From Planctomycetaceae bacterium (GTDB lineage: Bacteria > Planctomycetota > Planctomycetia > Planctomycetales > Planctomycetaceae), in NCBI GenBank assembly GCA_020426085.1, contig JAGQQP010000329.1, positions 1-5,339 on the forward strand: 5,339 bases of DNA, written 5' to 3'. Below are positions 1 through 5,339 of this stretch, piece after piece. Position 1 is the stretch's first letter. Each line of letters opens with the position of its first letter. The notes under the pieces were generated by a model. The model was not told the origin of the DNA. It saw only the letters and a program-made list of their open reading frames with translations, and did not search any database. A program made the position numbers and the translations under genes.

Positions 1-1
1 A

Positions 2-325
2 ATCAGGGACATCACCGACGGCATGAGTAACACATTGATGGTCGGCGAACGGACCACCTATAACGATCCCGTGGAAGGCCCCTGGTATGGTACCTGGTCA
101 GGAGCACTCCCCCTGGCAGACGATGCCCCGGCCCGCATCATTGGCCACGCCGAACACCTTCCCAACGGAGGAGACGACCCGGAAGACTTCGGCAGCTTCC
201 ATGTCGGCGGTGCCCACTTCATCCTGGGAGATGGACACGTCAGATTCCTCAGCGAAAATATGAACCAGGAGACTTTTGAAGCCTTGGGAACCCGTGCCGG
301 CGGCGAAGTCCTCGGCGAGTTCTGA
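2..325 (+). CDS. DUF1559 family pseudopilin-like protein, C-terminal fragment
   Basis: The frame is open to the left edge, so only the last 107 residues are present; the first ATG in view (base 23) lies inside the conserved segment [11 protein letters not shown] and is not the start. Two family signatures are seen. The first is the 'I-x-DG-x-SNTL-x-VGE' block at the very start. The second is [19 protein letters not shown], in which His is followed by exactly nine residues and then Asp-Gly, the H-X9-DG motif of prepilin-type processing-associated proteins. Known of the family: DUF1559 proteins carry an N-terminal type IV pilin-like methylation/cleavage segment (outside this window) and occur in dozens of copies in planctomycete genomes. 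They are presumed to be exported pseudopilins or surface proteins of unknown role. The protein ends shortly after the motif, as is usual. A strong terminator follows 36 bases after the stop, so this is the last gene of its transcript. Identification is firm; cellular function is unknown. Confidence 0.93.
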   Translation: MRDITDGMSNTLMVGERTTYNDPVEGPWYGTWSGALPLADDAPARIIGHAEHLPNGGDDPEDFGSFHVGGAHFILGDGHVRFLSENMNQETFEALGTRAGGEVLGEF

Positions 326-330
326 TCTGA

Positions 331-359
331 CAAACAAACAGAAACGGGTTGGGTGCCCG
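331..359 (-). terminator. Weak candidate terminator for the Imm11-like gene
   Basis: On the - strand CGGG (359-356) can pair with CCCG (348-345) across a 7-base loop. A T-rich tract (TTTCTGTTTGTTTG, 344-331) follows at once. The stem is only four pairs, so this is tentative, but it is in the right place: about 80 bases past the Imm11-like stop, just beyond the larger hairpin of the opposing gene. Confidence 0.22.
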
Positions 360-361
360 CA

Positions 362-401
362 GGGGGAGATCACATTCACATGATGATCTGCCCCTTTTTT
401 T
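362..401 (+). terminator. Strong intrinsic terminator of the DUF1559 gene
   Basis: Bases 362-372 pair with 384-394 in an 11-position stem broken only by one G-G mismatch (366/390): four G-C pairs at the base, then AGATCA with TGATCT. Inside the loop, CAT (373-375) can pair further with ATG (380-382). Seven T's follow directly (395-401). This is a textbook rho-independent terminator for + strand transcription. On the - strand the same hairpin lacks an adjacent T-run, so it would work less well for the converging Imm11-like gene. Confidence 0.88.
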
Positions 402-440
402 GCCTGGCAGGACAGTATCATAAGCTGCGAGCCATACCAG

Positions 441-1001
441 CTAACGGAACAGGCGGGGAGTACTCAGTCGATACCCCGTGATTCCGGCTGCTTCGATCGC
501 CGCTTTCAGATCTTTACGCATATAACATCCCGTAAAACGGGGTGGTCGATAAAGACTGAACAGGGCGACGTCATGTAAAGCTTCACAGTCAAGAATCAGA
601 TCTTCCGCCTCGGCATAGCTTGCCTCAGGGGGAATACTCACCGGGGTTTGCGGCAACTGCAACCACCAGTAATCCGGAATCTTCGTACGACGATGGATAA
701 CCGGCACCGGGTAAAACTGGTGTGGTGGCAGTGTGAACGTCTCCAGGATCGACTTGAACTTCCCGCTGATCAACCAGCCGCAGTTCCGGATCGGTGCCGA
801 GCTGATCAGATCCGTAACGATCGCCCGGTCTTCCAGCAGTACTGTATTAAAGTTGGGGGTGAAGTCAGGTAACCCATCGAAGGGCAACTTATGTACGGAA
901 TCCGGTGCATCATAATCATAGTCGGCCCCCATCGTCTGATGTTGCGGGTCTACCCCCACACCCTCAAAGTGATCGTCAAATTTATAAAACTTCGGCTTCA
1001 T
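441..1001 (-). CDS. Imm11-like (DUF1629) family protein
   Basis: A 186-residue soluble protein without signal peptide or membrane segment. Resemblance to the Imm11/DUF1629 family rests on the order of typical blocks. An acidic, aromatic N-terminus comes first (residues 1-35). Then comes CGWLISGKFKSILETF (74-89), matching the family's 'D-x-x-IS-x-xF-x-x-VLE' helix. It is followed by the FYPVPVIHRR strand (96-105), the YWWLQL strand (111-116), and a C-terminal MRKDLKAAIEAAGITGYRL (161-179), matching the family's 'S-x-x-L-x-x-AI-x-x-xGLTGI' ending. Known of the family: some members are predicted immunity proteins of polymorphic toxin systems, but many are standalone and uncharacterised. The frame stays open to 1220, but that would overlap the upstream gene by over 100 bases. 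ATG at 1001 is chosen because it begins the conserved part and has a purine-rich GAGAAAG about 5 bases upstream. The SUMF1-like gene ends 85 bases upstream on the same strand, so co-transcription is possible. No toxin gene is visible nearby. Confidence 0.75.
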   Translation of the reverse strand: MKPKFYKFDDHFEGVGVDPQHQTMGADYDYDAPDSVHKLPFDGLPDFTPNFNTVLLEDRAIVTDLISSAPIRNCGWLISGKFKSILETFTLPPHQFYPVPVIHRRTKIPDYWWLQLPQTPVSIPPEASYAEAEDLILDCEALHDVALFSLYRPPRFTGCYMRKDLKAAIEAAGITGYRLSTPRLFR

Positions 1002-1086
1002 TGGTTGCTTTCTCGCATAACAAGATGGCGGGAGGACAAGAGCCCTCATTCTAATTTGAATACGCGGGTATAAAACAGAGGCCGTT

Positions 1087-1920
1087 TCAGAGCTGAACCG
1101 AGATGGTACGACGGACATGCGCACCGAAGATCGGTTTATCTTCCAAAGCGGATTGAGAATGATAAGTATACGACGTTGCCAGCAGGTGCCACTCAAACAT
1201 ATAAGGTAAGTCTCCCCCACAACTCATTCCGCCGCCATCCCCGCCGCGCATGACACCGGGTTCTGCCACCAGTTCCCAGTTCCAGGGATTGTTCGCGATT
1301 GTTAACCCAAAGGCATTGGGTTGCGCATGCAACCAGTCCTGATCTGCAGACGGGCTCCGGTTGAGTGGGCTATGATCGCCCCAGCGAAAGAGTGTGCCGG
1401 CCCCTGCACCGCAGGCATATTCCCATTCGTCTGAAGTGGGAAGCCGAAACCCCTGGGATTCCAGCTCGGCTTTGATCTGTGAATGACGCACTGCCGGTTC
1501 TACATACGCGGGGGGATTGTCCTGGACCTGCTTCCTTCCGGGAATCCGGGCCTGTGCCTCCAGAAGAAAGGGAGAGAGGGAGACCGTACGCGACGGCGTC
1601 AAAAGTTCGTCCAGATAATCGTCGAAGGAAATTTCAGATTCGAATTCCTCACGTGCCATCTCCCAGAGTTCTGTTTCTTCTTCCGTAAGCGGAAAAGGCT
1701 GTTCCCAGGTAAATCCCAGCGGGAGCGTCCGTCCGGGAATGAGGATAAATTCCGCGCAATCGTATGTGAAGATCGCCAGGGTATTTTTCTGCTCCCCCGA
1801 CTGAAACGTTCTGATGCCGGAATAGGCAAAACGGACGGGGAGCGTTTTCACAGCTGCGATCGCCGCATCTACCCGCTCGGAGTTTGTCAATCTGTTCCAC
1901 GTATCGAGTTGCATCGACAT
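1087..1920 (-). CDS. SUMF1/FGE-fold protein, divergent and probably non-catalytic
   Basis: About 277 residues, no signal peptide. Landmarks of the formylglycine-generating-enzyme (SUMF1/EgtB/PvdO) C-type-lectin fold appear in order: FILIPG (58-63, the first strand, usually 'F-x-x-IPGG'), PSRTVSLSPFLL (109-120), GFRLPTSDEWEYACGAG (157-173, the hallmark 'RLPTEAEWEYA' block), FRWG (178-181), NAFGLTIANNPWNWE (202-216, cf. 'N-x-FGL-x-DM-x-GNVWEW'), RGG (225-227) and the terminal FGAHVRR (265-271, cf. 'GFR-x-VR'). Residues 1-57 do not resemble the family. True FGE uses two cysteines five residues apart after the RGGS block. Here that block reads RGGDGGGMSCGG with one Cys (234) and no partner, and no EgtB-type iron-binding His cluster is evident, so classical FGE or ergothioneine chemistry is unlikely. 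The first possible start is TTG at 1938, with ATGs at 1926, 1920 and 1914. ATG 1920 is preferred because an AGG lies 8 bases upstream. The leader contains a large inverted repeat, and the Imm11-like gene follows 85 bases downstream. Confidence 0.82.
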   Translation of the reverse strand: MSMQLDTWNRLTNSERVDAAIAAVKTLPVRFAYSGIRTFQSGEQKNTLAIFTYDCAEFILIPGRTLPLGFTWEQPFPLTEEETELWEMAREEFESEISFDDYLDELLTPSRTVSLSPFLLEAQARIPGRKQVQDNPPAYVEPAVRHSQIKAELESQGFRLPTSDEWEYACGAGAGTLFRWGDHSPLNRSPSADQDWLHAQPNAFGLTIANNPWNWELVAEPGVMRGGDGGGMSCGGDLPYMFEWHLLATSYTYHSQSALEDKPIFGAHVRRTISVQL

Positions 1921-1949
1921 CGGCATTACCTGTAACAATTGAGCAATGT

Positions 1950-2012
1950 GAAACGGTCAGACTTCAAATCCAGTAACCTTTCCTCGTGAAGTAAGCTTTC
2001 ACTGACCGTTTC
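1950..2012. repeat. 63-base inverted-repeat element with nested inner repeat
   Basis: A perfect 11-base inverted repeat, GAAACGGTCAG (1950-1960) and CTGACCGTTTC (2002-2012), encloses a second perfect one, ACTTCA (1961-1966) and TGAAGT (1987-1992). Together they give a nested hairpin of up to 17 pairs with a 9-base bulge (1993-2001). There is no T-run next to it on either side, so it is not a standard terminator. It lies 24 bases upstream of the first ATG of the SUMF1-like gene, in its leader or promoter region. It may be a small repeat of the REP/MITE kind or a regulatory RNA structure; the window alone cannot decide. Confidence 0.6.
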
Positions 2013-2028
2013 CTGTTCGCTGCGCTCA

Positions 2029-2047
2029 CCCCGAATTGCATTCGGGG
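2029..2047. repeat. Perfect GC-rich palindrome, REP-like
   Basis: CCCCGAATTGCATTCGGGG forms an 8-pair stem with a 3-base loop (TGC). A T6 tract lies at 2054-2059, but six bases away (CTACCC) and on the + side, where no gene runs into it. For the - strand esterase that ends at 2106 it has no following T-run. A dispersed intergenic palindrome is therefore more likely than a standard terminator, though it could help stop transcripts. It sits 16 bases from the neighbouring 63-base inverted repeat. Confidence 0.5.
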
Positions 2048-2105
2048 CTACCCTTTTTTCCTTCCATAATCGCACCTTTAGAACTGTTCGTAGTTTGCAA
2101 ACAAA

Positions 2106-3173
2106 TCACTCGGCATGATATCCCTGCCACATCCAGAGTAGTGTGTCAGCCAGAGTCTGTTCGAAGACCTTGCGGTCGCAGTGCCGGGTCCCCTTGCTAT
2201 AAACGTAGCGATAGTCGTAACCTTTGGACTTGAGAGCCTCGGCGGTTCGCTCATTAGCCATCACCCAGTTATGGTAGGTCTCTTCCGGATCGTCGGCCCG
2301 GTTATCATTTTCCGCCACATGTGTGAAAATTCGCAGCGGCTTTTTGTCGCTGTTTTCAATCAACTTCATGCTCGAATGATATTCCCACGCGCCCAGAGGA
2401 TATTCTGCTTCCTGGGGCGCATCATCGTCCTGCTGATCGACAAAGGTGCCGGAATACGTGATCAGACGGCGGAAGAGATCAGGACGGAACCAGCCCATCG
2501 TCAGCGCCGCTGCTCCGCCGGAACTGCAGCCCATGGTGGCCTTGCCCCAGGGATTATCGGTAAACGCGATGTGCGGATAAGCGGCCCGAACCTGTTTGTT
2601 CTTCAGCACAGCCGGCAGAACCTCGTCGTTGATAAACCGGGCGTAGCGGTCGGACATTGTATCGTACTCCAGGCCGCGCTCACTCCCCTTCCCGTCGTTA
2701 CCGCCGTTCTGGACTGCGATTACAATAAACGCCGGCAGCCTGCGCGCAGGATCTTTCGAAATCGTCAGATTGTCCAGGGCATTGCAGACCAGATCCATGC
2801 GACTTGGTCCATCCTGCATCACCAGAATTGGTGCTTTCGTTCCATCTTTGTACGCGGCGGGAACGTAGACGAAGATCTTACGGGTTTCCCGTACTTCTTT
2901 TTTCGGATCGAGTGTATTGTCGGTACCCGGAAAGATTTTGCTCTCCGCCAGAGGCATCTCAAACTCGAACCGTTTCCCTTTGGGGTTGCCCTGATCCGTG
3001 AGCGCTGGATCAACCTTGTATTTGGGACCGACAACATAGCTGCCGTTCCCTTTCGTACCCGGGTGTTCCGTGTATTTTTCTGCAGAAAACAACATGCTGG
3101 AAGAAAACCCAGCTACAACAATGGTGATAAGACAACAGACTTTTTGTAATTTGAGTAGCATAAGAGATCCCAT
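2106..3173 (-). CDS. Secreted esterase, esterase D family (alpha/beta hydrolase)
   Basis: 355 residues. An N-terminal signal peptide is seen: a basic stretch, hydrophobic core CCLITIVVAGF (13-23), and possible cleavage near FSA (29-31), so the enzyme is probably exported. The mature part fits the esterase D/PF00756 alpha/beta-hydrolase pattern. It has a RKIFVYVPAAY strand (99-108), APILVMQDG (114-122), an RGLEYDTMSDRYARFINDEVLP segment (166-187), and the nucleophile elbow MGCSSGGAAAL (214-224) with Ser217 in G-x-S-x-G. VAENDN (286-291) probably carries the acid, and GTRHCDRKVF (328-337) has the likely catalytic His331. All three catalytic elements are present and well spaced, so it should be active. 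The substrate is unknown; relatives cleave esters of sugars, siderophores or S-formylglutathione, and export argues against the last. ATG 3173 is the longest start. ATG 3161 (MLLKLQKV) gives a more usual signal peptide and has GGGA six bases upstream, so it may be the true one. The kinase gene ends 97 bases upstream. Confidence 0.88.
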   Translation of the reverse strand: MGSLMLLKLQKVCCLITIVVAGFSSSMLFSAEKYTEHPGTKGNGSYVVGPKYKVDPALTDQGNPKGKRFEFEMPLAESKIFPGTDNTLDPKKEVRETRKIFVYVPAAYKDGTKAPILVMQDGPSRMDLVCNALDNLTISKDPARRLPAFIVIAVQNGGNDGKGSERGLEYDTMSDRYARFINDEVLPAVLKNKQVRAAYPHIAFTDNPWGKATMGCSSGGAAALTMGWFRPDLFRRLITYSGTFVDQQDDDAPQEAEYPLGAWEYHSSMKLIENSDKKPLRIFTHVAENDNRADDPEETYHNWVMANERTAEALKSKGYDYRYVYSKGTRHCDRKVFEQTLADTLLWMWQGYHAE

Positions 3174-3189
3174 CGAGGCGGGTAAGGAT

Positions 3190-3216
3190 TGAAAAACGAA
3201 AACCAGCCTTCAGGCT
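3190..3216 (-). terminator. Weak terminator-like hairpin after the kinase gene
   Basis: Read on the - strand, AGCC-TGAA-GGCT (3216-3205) is followed by GG and a T-rich tract TTTTCGTTTTT (3202-3192). The stem is only four to five pairs, so it would at most partly end the kinase transcript before the esterase gene. It lies 54 bases past the kinase stop. Confidence 0.3.
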
Positions 3217-3270
3217 ACTCGAATTGCGCACGGTTATCAATCAATCCCGAATGACGAGGAATTCCAGGCT

Positions 3271-4308
3271 TCACAGCTGACACTGTTTGAGATCGACGTA
3301 CAGTTTTTGACCATTCAGCCAGAGCTGTTCGATCCACGCCAGACTTTTCCTGACATGCGGATGCGGGTTGCCCATCGCAGTCTGCCAGTGTTCCGGGTCG
3401 GGTAGCATCAGGAAGTAGTTGGACACCGTATTCAACATGATCATGTCGCCAACGGTCTCTAACTGTTCGCGGTCGATCGTGTATTCTTCCCGGTAACCCT
3501 CTACCAGCTTCGCCAGAACATGTCCTGCCGTTTCCGCGCAGGCACCCGGAACCTGCAGGCTGGGATAGTAATAATAGACAAAAAGCAGTACGGCCAGATC
3601 CATCATGCGCCAGCCATAACAGCCCAGGTCGAAATCAATCACCTGGACCTTGCCCTCCTCCACCAGAAAGTTCCCCGCATGAAAATCGCGATGTACCAGA
3701 CCATAGTGACGGGGCAATATCGGCCTCTTGCGACAATCGTCTGTAAAATCGCGCATCGCGTCTACGACAACCGGGTTGAAGATTACAGGCAGCGGATCTG
3801 GAAACTGTCCGAGTTTGATCTCGTACCAGGGCCTTCGGTCTCGGTCGACAGGTAACTGCAGCTGGTCTGATGCCCGATGAATCCTTCCGAGTGCACGCCC
3901 CAGTTTCAGAAAAAGTTCGTCATTCCACTCTGCGGTATTTGTGGGATCGAGCTGCCGTCCTCCAAATCGCTTGAAGCAGCAGACATGCATGGCTCCTTCA
4001 TCCAAACCAATTGTTTCCAGCAGTTCGCCACGACGAGAAGGGACAGGTGTGGTGACCGTGCAGCCATGACGAATCAGATGCTCCAGCCAGAGCAATTCTC
4101 CCAGCAGTTCGTCGCAATCGCGCACAGTTCCGTCGCTGATGCGAATAATGACCGGTGCCCCATCAATGAATTCGGTGGCAAACACATGATTCACACCGTC
4201 GCGTACCAATACCGTCTTTTCAGGAACCAACCCCCAGTGATCGACGCATTGCGTCAGCGCATTAAAATAAGGCACGGAATCGCTTACAGGTAGATGATTC
4301 GGTTTCAA
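3271..4308 (-). CDS. APH-family phosphotransferase (SrkA/homoserine kinase II-like fold)
   Basis: About 345 residues, cytoplasmic, no signal peptide. It has the aminoglycoside-phosphotransferase/protein-kinase-like fold. The N-lobe nucleotide-binding strand is PVIIRISDG (52-60), with Arg56 where kinases usually have Lys. A helix follows with the partner Glu (GELLWLEHL, near residue 71). The catalytic loop is VHRDFHAGN, with His206, Asp208 and Asn213. The metal-binding IDFD has Asp225 and Asp227, followed by GWRMMDLA. All catalytic residues are present, so it should transfer phosphate from ATP. Family members phosphorylate proteins (SrkA), homoserine, choline, sugars or antibiotics; nothing here fixes the substrate, and antibiotic resistance should not be assumed. 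The frame is open from TTG 4365, but TTG 4308 is preferred. It has GGGGAG exactly six bases upstream, gives MKPNHLPVSDSVPYF as N-terminus, and lies 41 bases downstream of a -10-like TATACT that would exclude the 4365 start. No ATG occurs near the N-terminus. Confidence 0.87.
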   Translation of the reverse strand: MKPNHLPVSDSVPYFNALTQCVDHWGLVPEKTVLVRDGVNHVFATEFIDGAPVIIRISDGTVRDCDELLGELLWLEHLIRHGCTVTTPVPSRRGELLETIGLDEGAMHVCCFKRFGGRQLDPTNTAEWNDELFLKLGRALGRIHRASDQLQLPVDRDRRPWYEIKLGQFPDPLPVIFNPVVVDAMRDFTDDCRKRPILPRHYGLVHRDFHAGNFLVEEGKVQVIDFDLGCYGWRMMDLAVLLFVYYYYPSLQVPGACAETAGHVLAKLVEGYREEYTIDREQLETVGDMIMLNTVSNYFLMLPDPEHWQTAMGNPHPHVRKSLAWIEQLWLNGQKLYVDLKQCQL

Positions 4309-4320
4309 AGCGGACTCCCC
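4309..4320 (-). promoter_or_regulatory. Shine-Dalgarno site deciding the TTG start of the kinase
   Basis: GGGGAG (4320-4315) is followed by the six-base spacer TCCGCT and TTG at 4308. This is the strongest ribosome-binding match near any possible start of this gene and supports TTG 4308 over TTG 4365. Confidence 0.6.
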
Positions 4321-4348
4321 GAAACAGATGTTGGCAGTTTTGCAACTG

Positions 4349-4378
4349 AGTATAAGGGGAATCAATGGTTCCTGAAAG
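4349..4378 (-). promoter_or_regulatory. Candidate promoter of the kinase gene
   Basis: A TATACT hexamer (4354-4349 on the - strand) matches the -10 consensus at five of six bases. No good -35 is present at 16-18 bases; the best is CTTTCA (3 of 6) at 18. A transcript start near 4342 would give a leader of about 33 bases before TTG 4308. This is suggestive only, since planctomycete promoters are poorly defined. Confidence 0.3.
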
Positions 4379-4624
4379 ATCGCATTCGAAACAGTCTAAT
4401 TCTTGCTGGCGGTGTTCGTACCGTCCTTACCACCTTTTATTTTGCATCATCTGTCGAGCAGACTTCAGGAGTGATAACCTCGCACGTACTGGATCTAACT
4501 CAGACAGCAGTAAATGTGATGCGACAGACCGCTGTGAACAGAGTCAATAGAATTTTCTGGATGCGCATCGGTCCCCCGGTGACATCAACAATGTCAGTGT
4601 CGCTCCTGTTTCTCTGTTGTGATT

Positions 4625-5339
4625 TCAATCTGTCTCCGCCGGCTGCATGGCCCCTGGTGCAGATTGTCTGTTTTGCTCTTCCTGTAAGCAGCGACTGGCC
4701 AGTGTTCCCAGAATTGGTGAAATCAACGCCGTCCATCCGGTCTGGTGGCTGGCCCCCAGTCCCCGCCCTGTTTCGGCATCAAAATATTCATAGAACAGAA
4801 CCAGATCCCGCCAGTGCGGATCGTTCAACAGGACATTGGTGCGCGCGTAACTGGGACGGTCGCCGTCATCTTTTGACAGAAACAGTCTTGAGAGTCGTTT
4901 GCGTATTTCGTCGGCAACTTCCTGCAGATCCATATACACGCCGGAACCGGTCGGGCATTCTACCCGCAGTGATTTTCCATAGAACAGGTGGTACCGTTCC
5001 AACGCTTCAATCAACAGGTAATTCAGCGGAAACCAGATCGGCCCGCGCCAGTTGGAATTTCCGCCAAACAGTCCGCTGTCCGACTCTGCCGGCATATACT
5101 GCACGCAAAGTTTTTCTCCGTTCAATTCGTACTCAAACGGATGCTCTTCGTGATATTTAGAAAGCGAGCGAATCCCAAAATTGGATAGAAACTCTTCTTC
5201 GTCGAGCAGGTAACGCAATAATCGCAGCAGACGCTCGCGGGTCGGAATTGCCAGCAGACGGCGTCCACAGTTTTCTGTTTCCTGATCCCGTTCCATATAC
5301 GTCATGAATTTCGTCAGATCCGGGCGACTCTTGAGGAAC
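4625..5339 (-). CDS. GH63/MGH1-like glucosidase, C-terminal fragment
   Basis: The frame is open through the right edge, so only the last 237 residues or so are visible; ATG 5305 is internal (the eleven residues before it, FLKSRPDLTKF, continue the protein). The (alpha/alpha)6-barrel family of GH63 and mannosylglycerate-hydrolase-type enzymes is indicated by three segments. These are FGGNSNWRGPIWFPLNYLL (about codons 5068-5012), where the WRGPIW block lines the active site; FYEYFDAETG (about 4795-4766), whose Glu is the likely general base by analogy with other GH63 enzymes; and ASHQTGWTALI (about 4753-4721). The upstream FGIRSLSKYHEE segment is also usual. Known members hydrolyse alpha-glucosidic bonds in oligosaccharides, or glucosylglycerate and mannosylglycerate. 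The substrate cannot be told from this part, and no export signal can be judged without the N-terminus. A short polar tail (SRCLQEEQNRQSAPGAM...) ends the protein. Family call is good; the precise enzyme is unsettled. Confidence 0.85.
   Translation of the reverse strand, partial: FLKSRPDLTKFMTYMERDQETENCGRRLLAIPTRERLLRLLRYLLDEEEFLSNFGIRSLSKYHEEHPFEYELNGEKLCVQYMPAESDSGLFGGNSNWRGPIWFPLNYLLIEALERYHLFYGKSLRVECPTGSGVYMDLQEVADEIRKRLSRLFLSKDDGDRPSYARTNVLLNDPHWRDLVLFYEYFDAETGRGLGASHQTGWTALISPILGTLASRCLQEEQNRQSAPGAMQPAETD

Larger units (their letters stand above)
4309..4624. other. Non-coding gap between glucosidase and kinase genes
   Basis: This stretch of about 316 bases separates two - strand genes. 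It contains the kinase ribosome-binding site and candidate promoter at its left end. Near its right end is a perfect 6-pair hairpin, TGACAT-CAACA-ATGTCA (4580-4596), which has no T-run and so is not a clear glucosidase terminator. Open frames crossing it on both strands show no family motif and no convincing start. No tRNA-like or repeat structure was seen. The length and internal promoter suggest the kinase is transcribed separately from the glucosidase. Confidence 0.45.

Noticed and set aside
1002..1220. Extension of the Imm11-like frame upstream to 1220
   Set aside because: It would overlap the C-terminal coding region of the SUMF1-like gene by 134 bases. The added residues look like translated non-coding or other-frame sequence.
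2093..2102. Perfect palindrome GTTTGCAAAC just past the esterase stop
   Set aside because: It has only ten bases with no loop room and no T-run, so it cannot form a terminator hairpin and is likely chance.
2181..3149. Open frame of 322 codons on the + strand, antisense to the esterase
   Set aside because: It lies wholly opposite a gene with signal peptide and catalytic motifs. Its translation shows no family pattern, and long antisense frames are common over such genes.
3271..4308. Aminoglycoside resistance gene
   Set aside because: The fold and catalytic motifs are shared by many kinases. There are no resistance-specific features or mobile context, so only the superfamily is claimed.
4580..4596. 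TGACAT-CAACA-ATGTCA hairpin as glucosidase terminator
   Set aside because: No T-rich tract follows on the - strand (the next bases are CCGGGGG), so there is no support for intrinsic termination.
4294..5160. Open frame of 288 codons on the + strand
   Set aside because: It is antisense to the conserved GH63-like frame for most of its length, has no recognisable motif and no ribosome-binding site.
1..5339. CRISPR arrays, tRNA or rRNA genes, insertion sequences
   Set aside because: No regularly spaced direct repeats, cloverleaf-like segments, rRNA blocks or transposase motifs were seen on either strand.

Overview
The window looks like chromosomal DNA of a planctomycete (Planctomycetota), possibly a Gimesia-like member of the Planctomycetales. 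The main clue is the C-terminus of a DUF1559 pseudopilin-like protein with an exact H-X9-DG motif at the left edge, a family greatly expanded in that phylum. A SUMF1-type domain protein, an Imm11-like protein, a secreted esterase and a GH63-like glucosidase fit the same background. The genus is a guess.

Layout: the DUF1559 gene (2-325, + strand, cut by the left edge) ends in a strong intrinsic terminator. All other genes are on the - strand. Read in their own direction from the right edge they are: the C-terminal part of a GH63/MGH1-like glucosidase (4625-5339, cut by the edge); a non-coding stretch of about 316 bases with a candidate promoter; an APH-fold small-molecule or protein kinase (3271-4308, probable TTG start); a signal-peptide-bearing esterase of the esterase D family (2106-3173); a 185-base gap with two palindromic elements; a divergent SUMF1/FGE-fold protein (1087-1920); and an Imm11-like (DUF1629) protein (441-1001). 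The Imm11 gene converges on the DUF1559 gene.

Working together: the two leftmost - strand genes are 85 bases apart, lie behind the same structured leader and could be co-transcribed. Kinase and esterase are 97 bases apart with only a weak terminator-like hairpin between them. Nothing ties all five - strand genes into one pathway. The region reads as ordinary accessory planctomycete chromosome: no mobile-element genes, CRISPR arrays, tRNAs or rRNAs were seen. The points most worth a second look are the Imm11-like gene next to a probably non-catalytic SUMF1-fold protein, and the tandem palindromes at 1950-2047.
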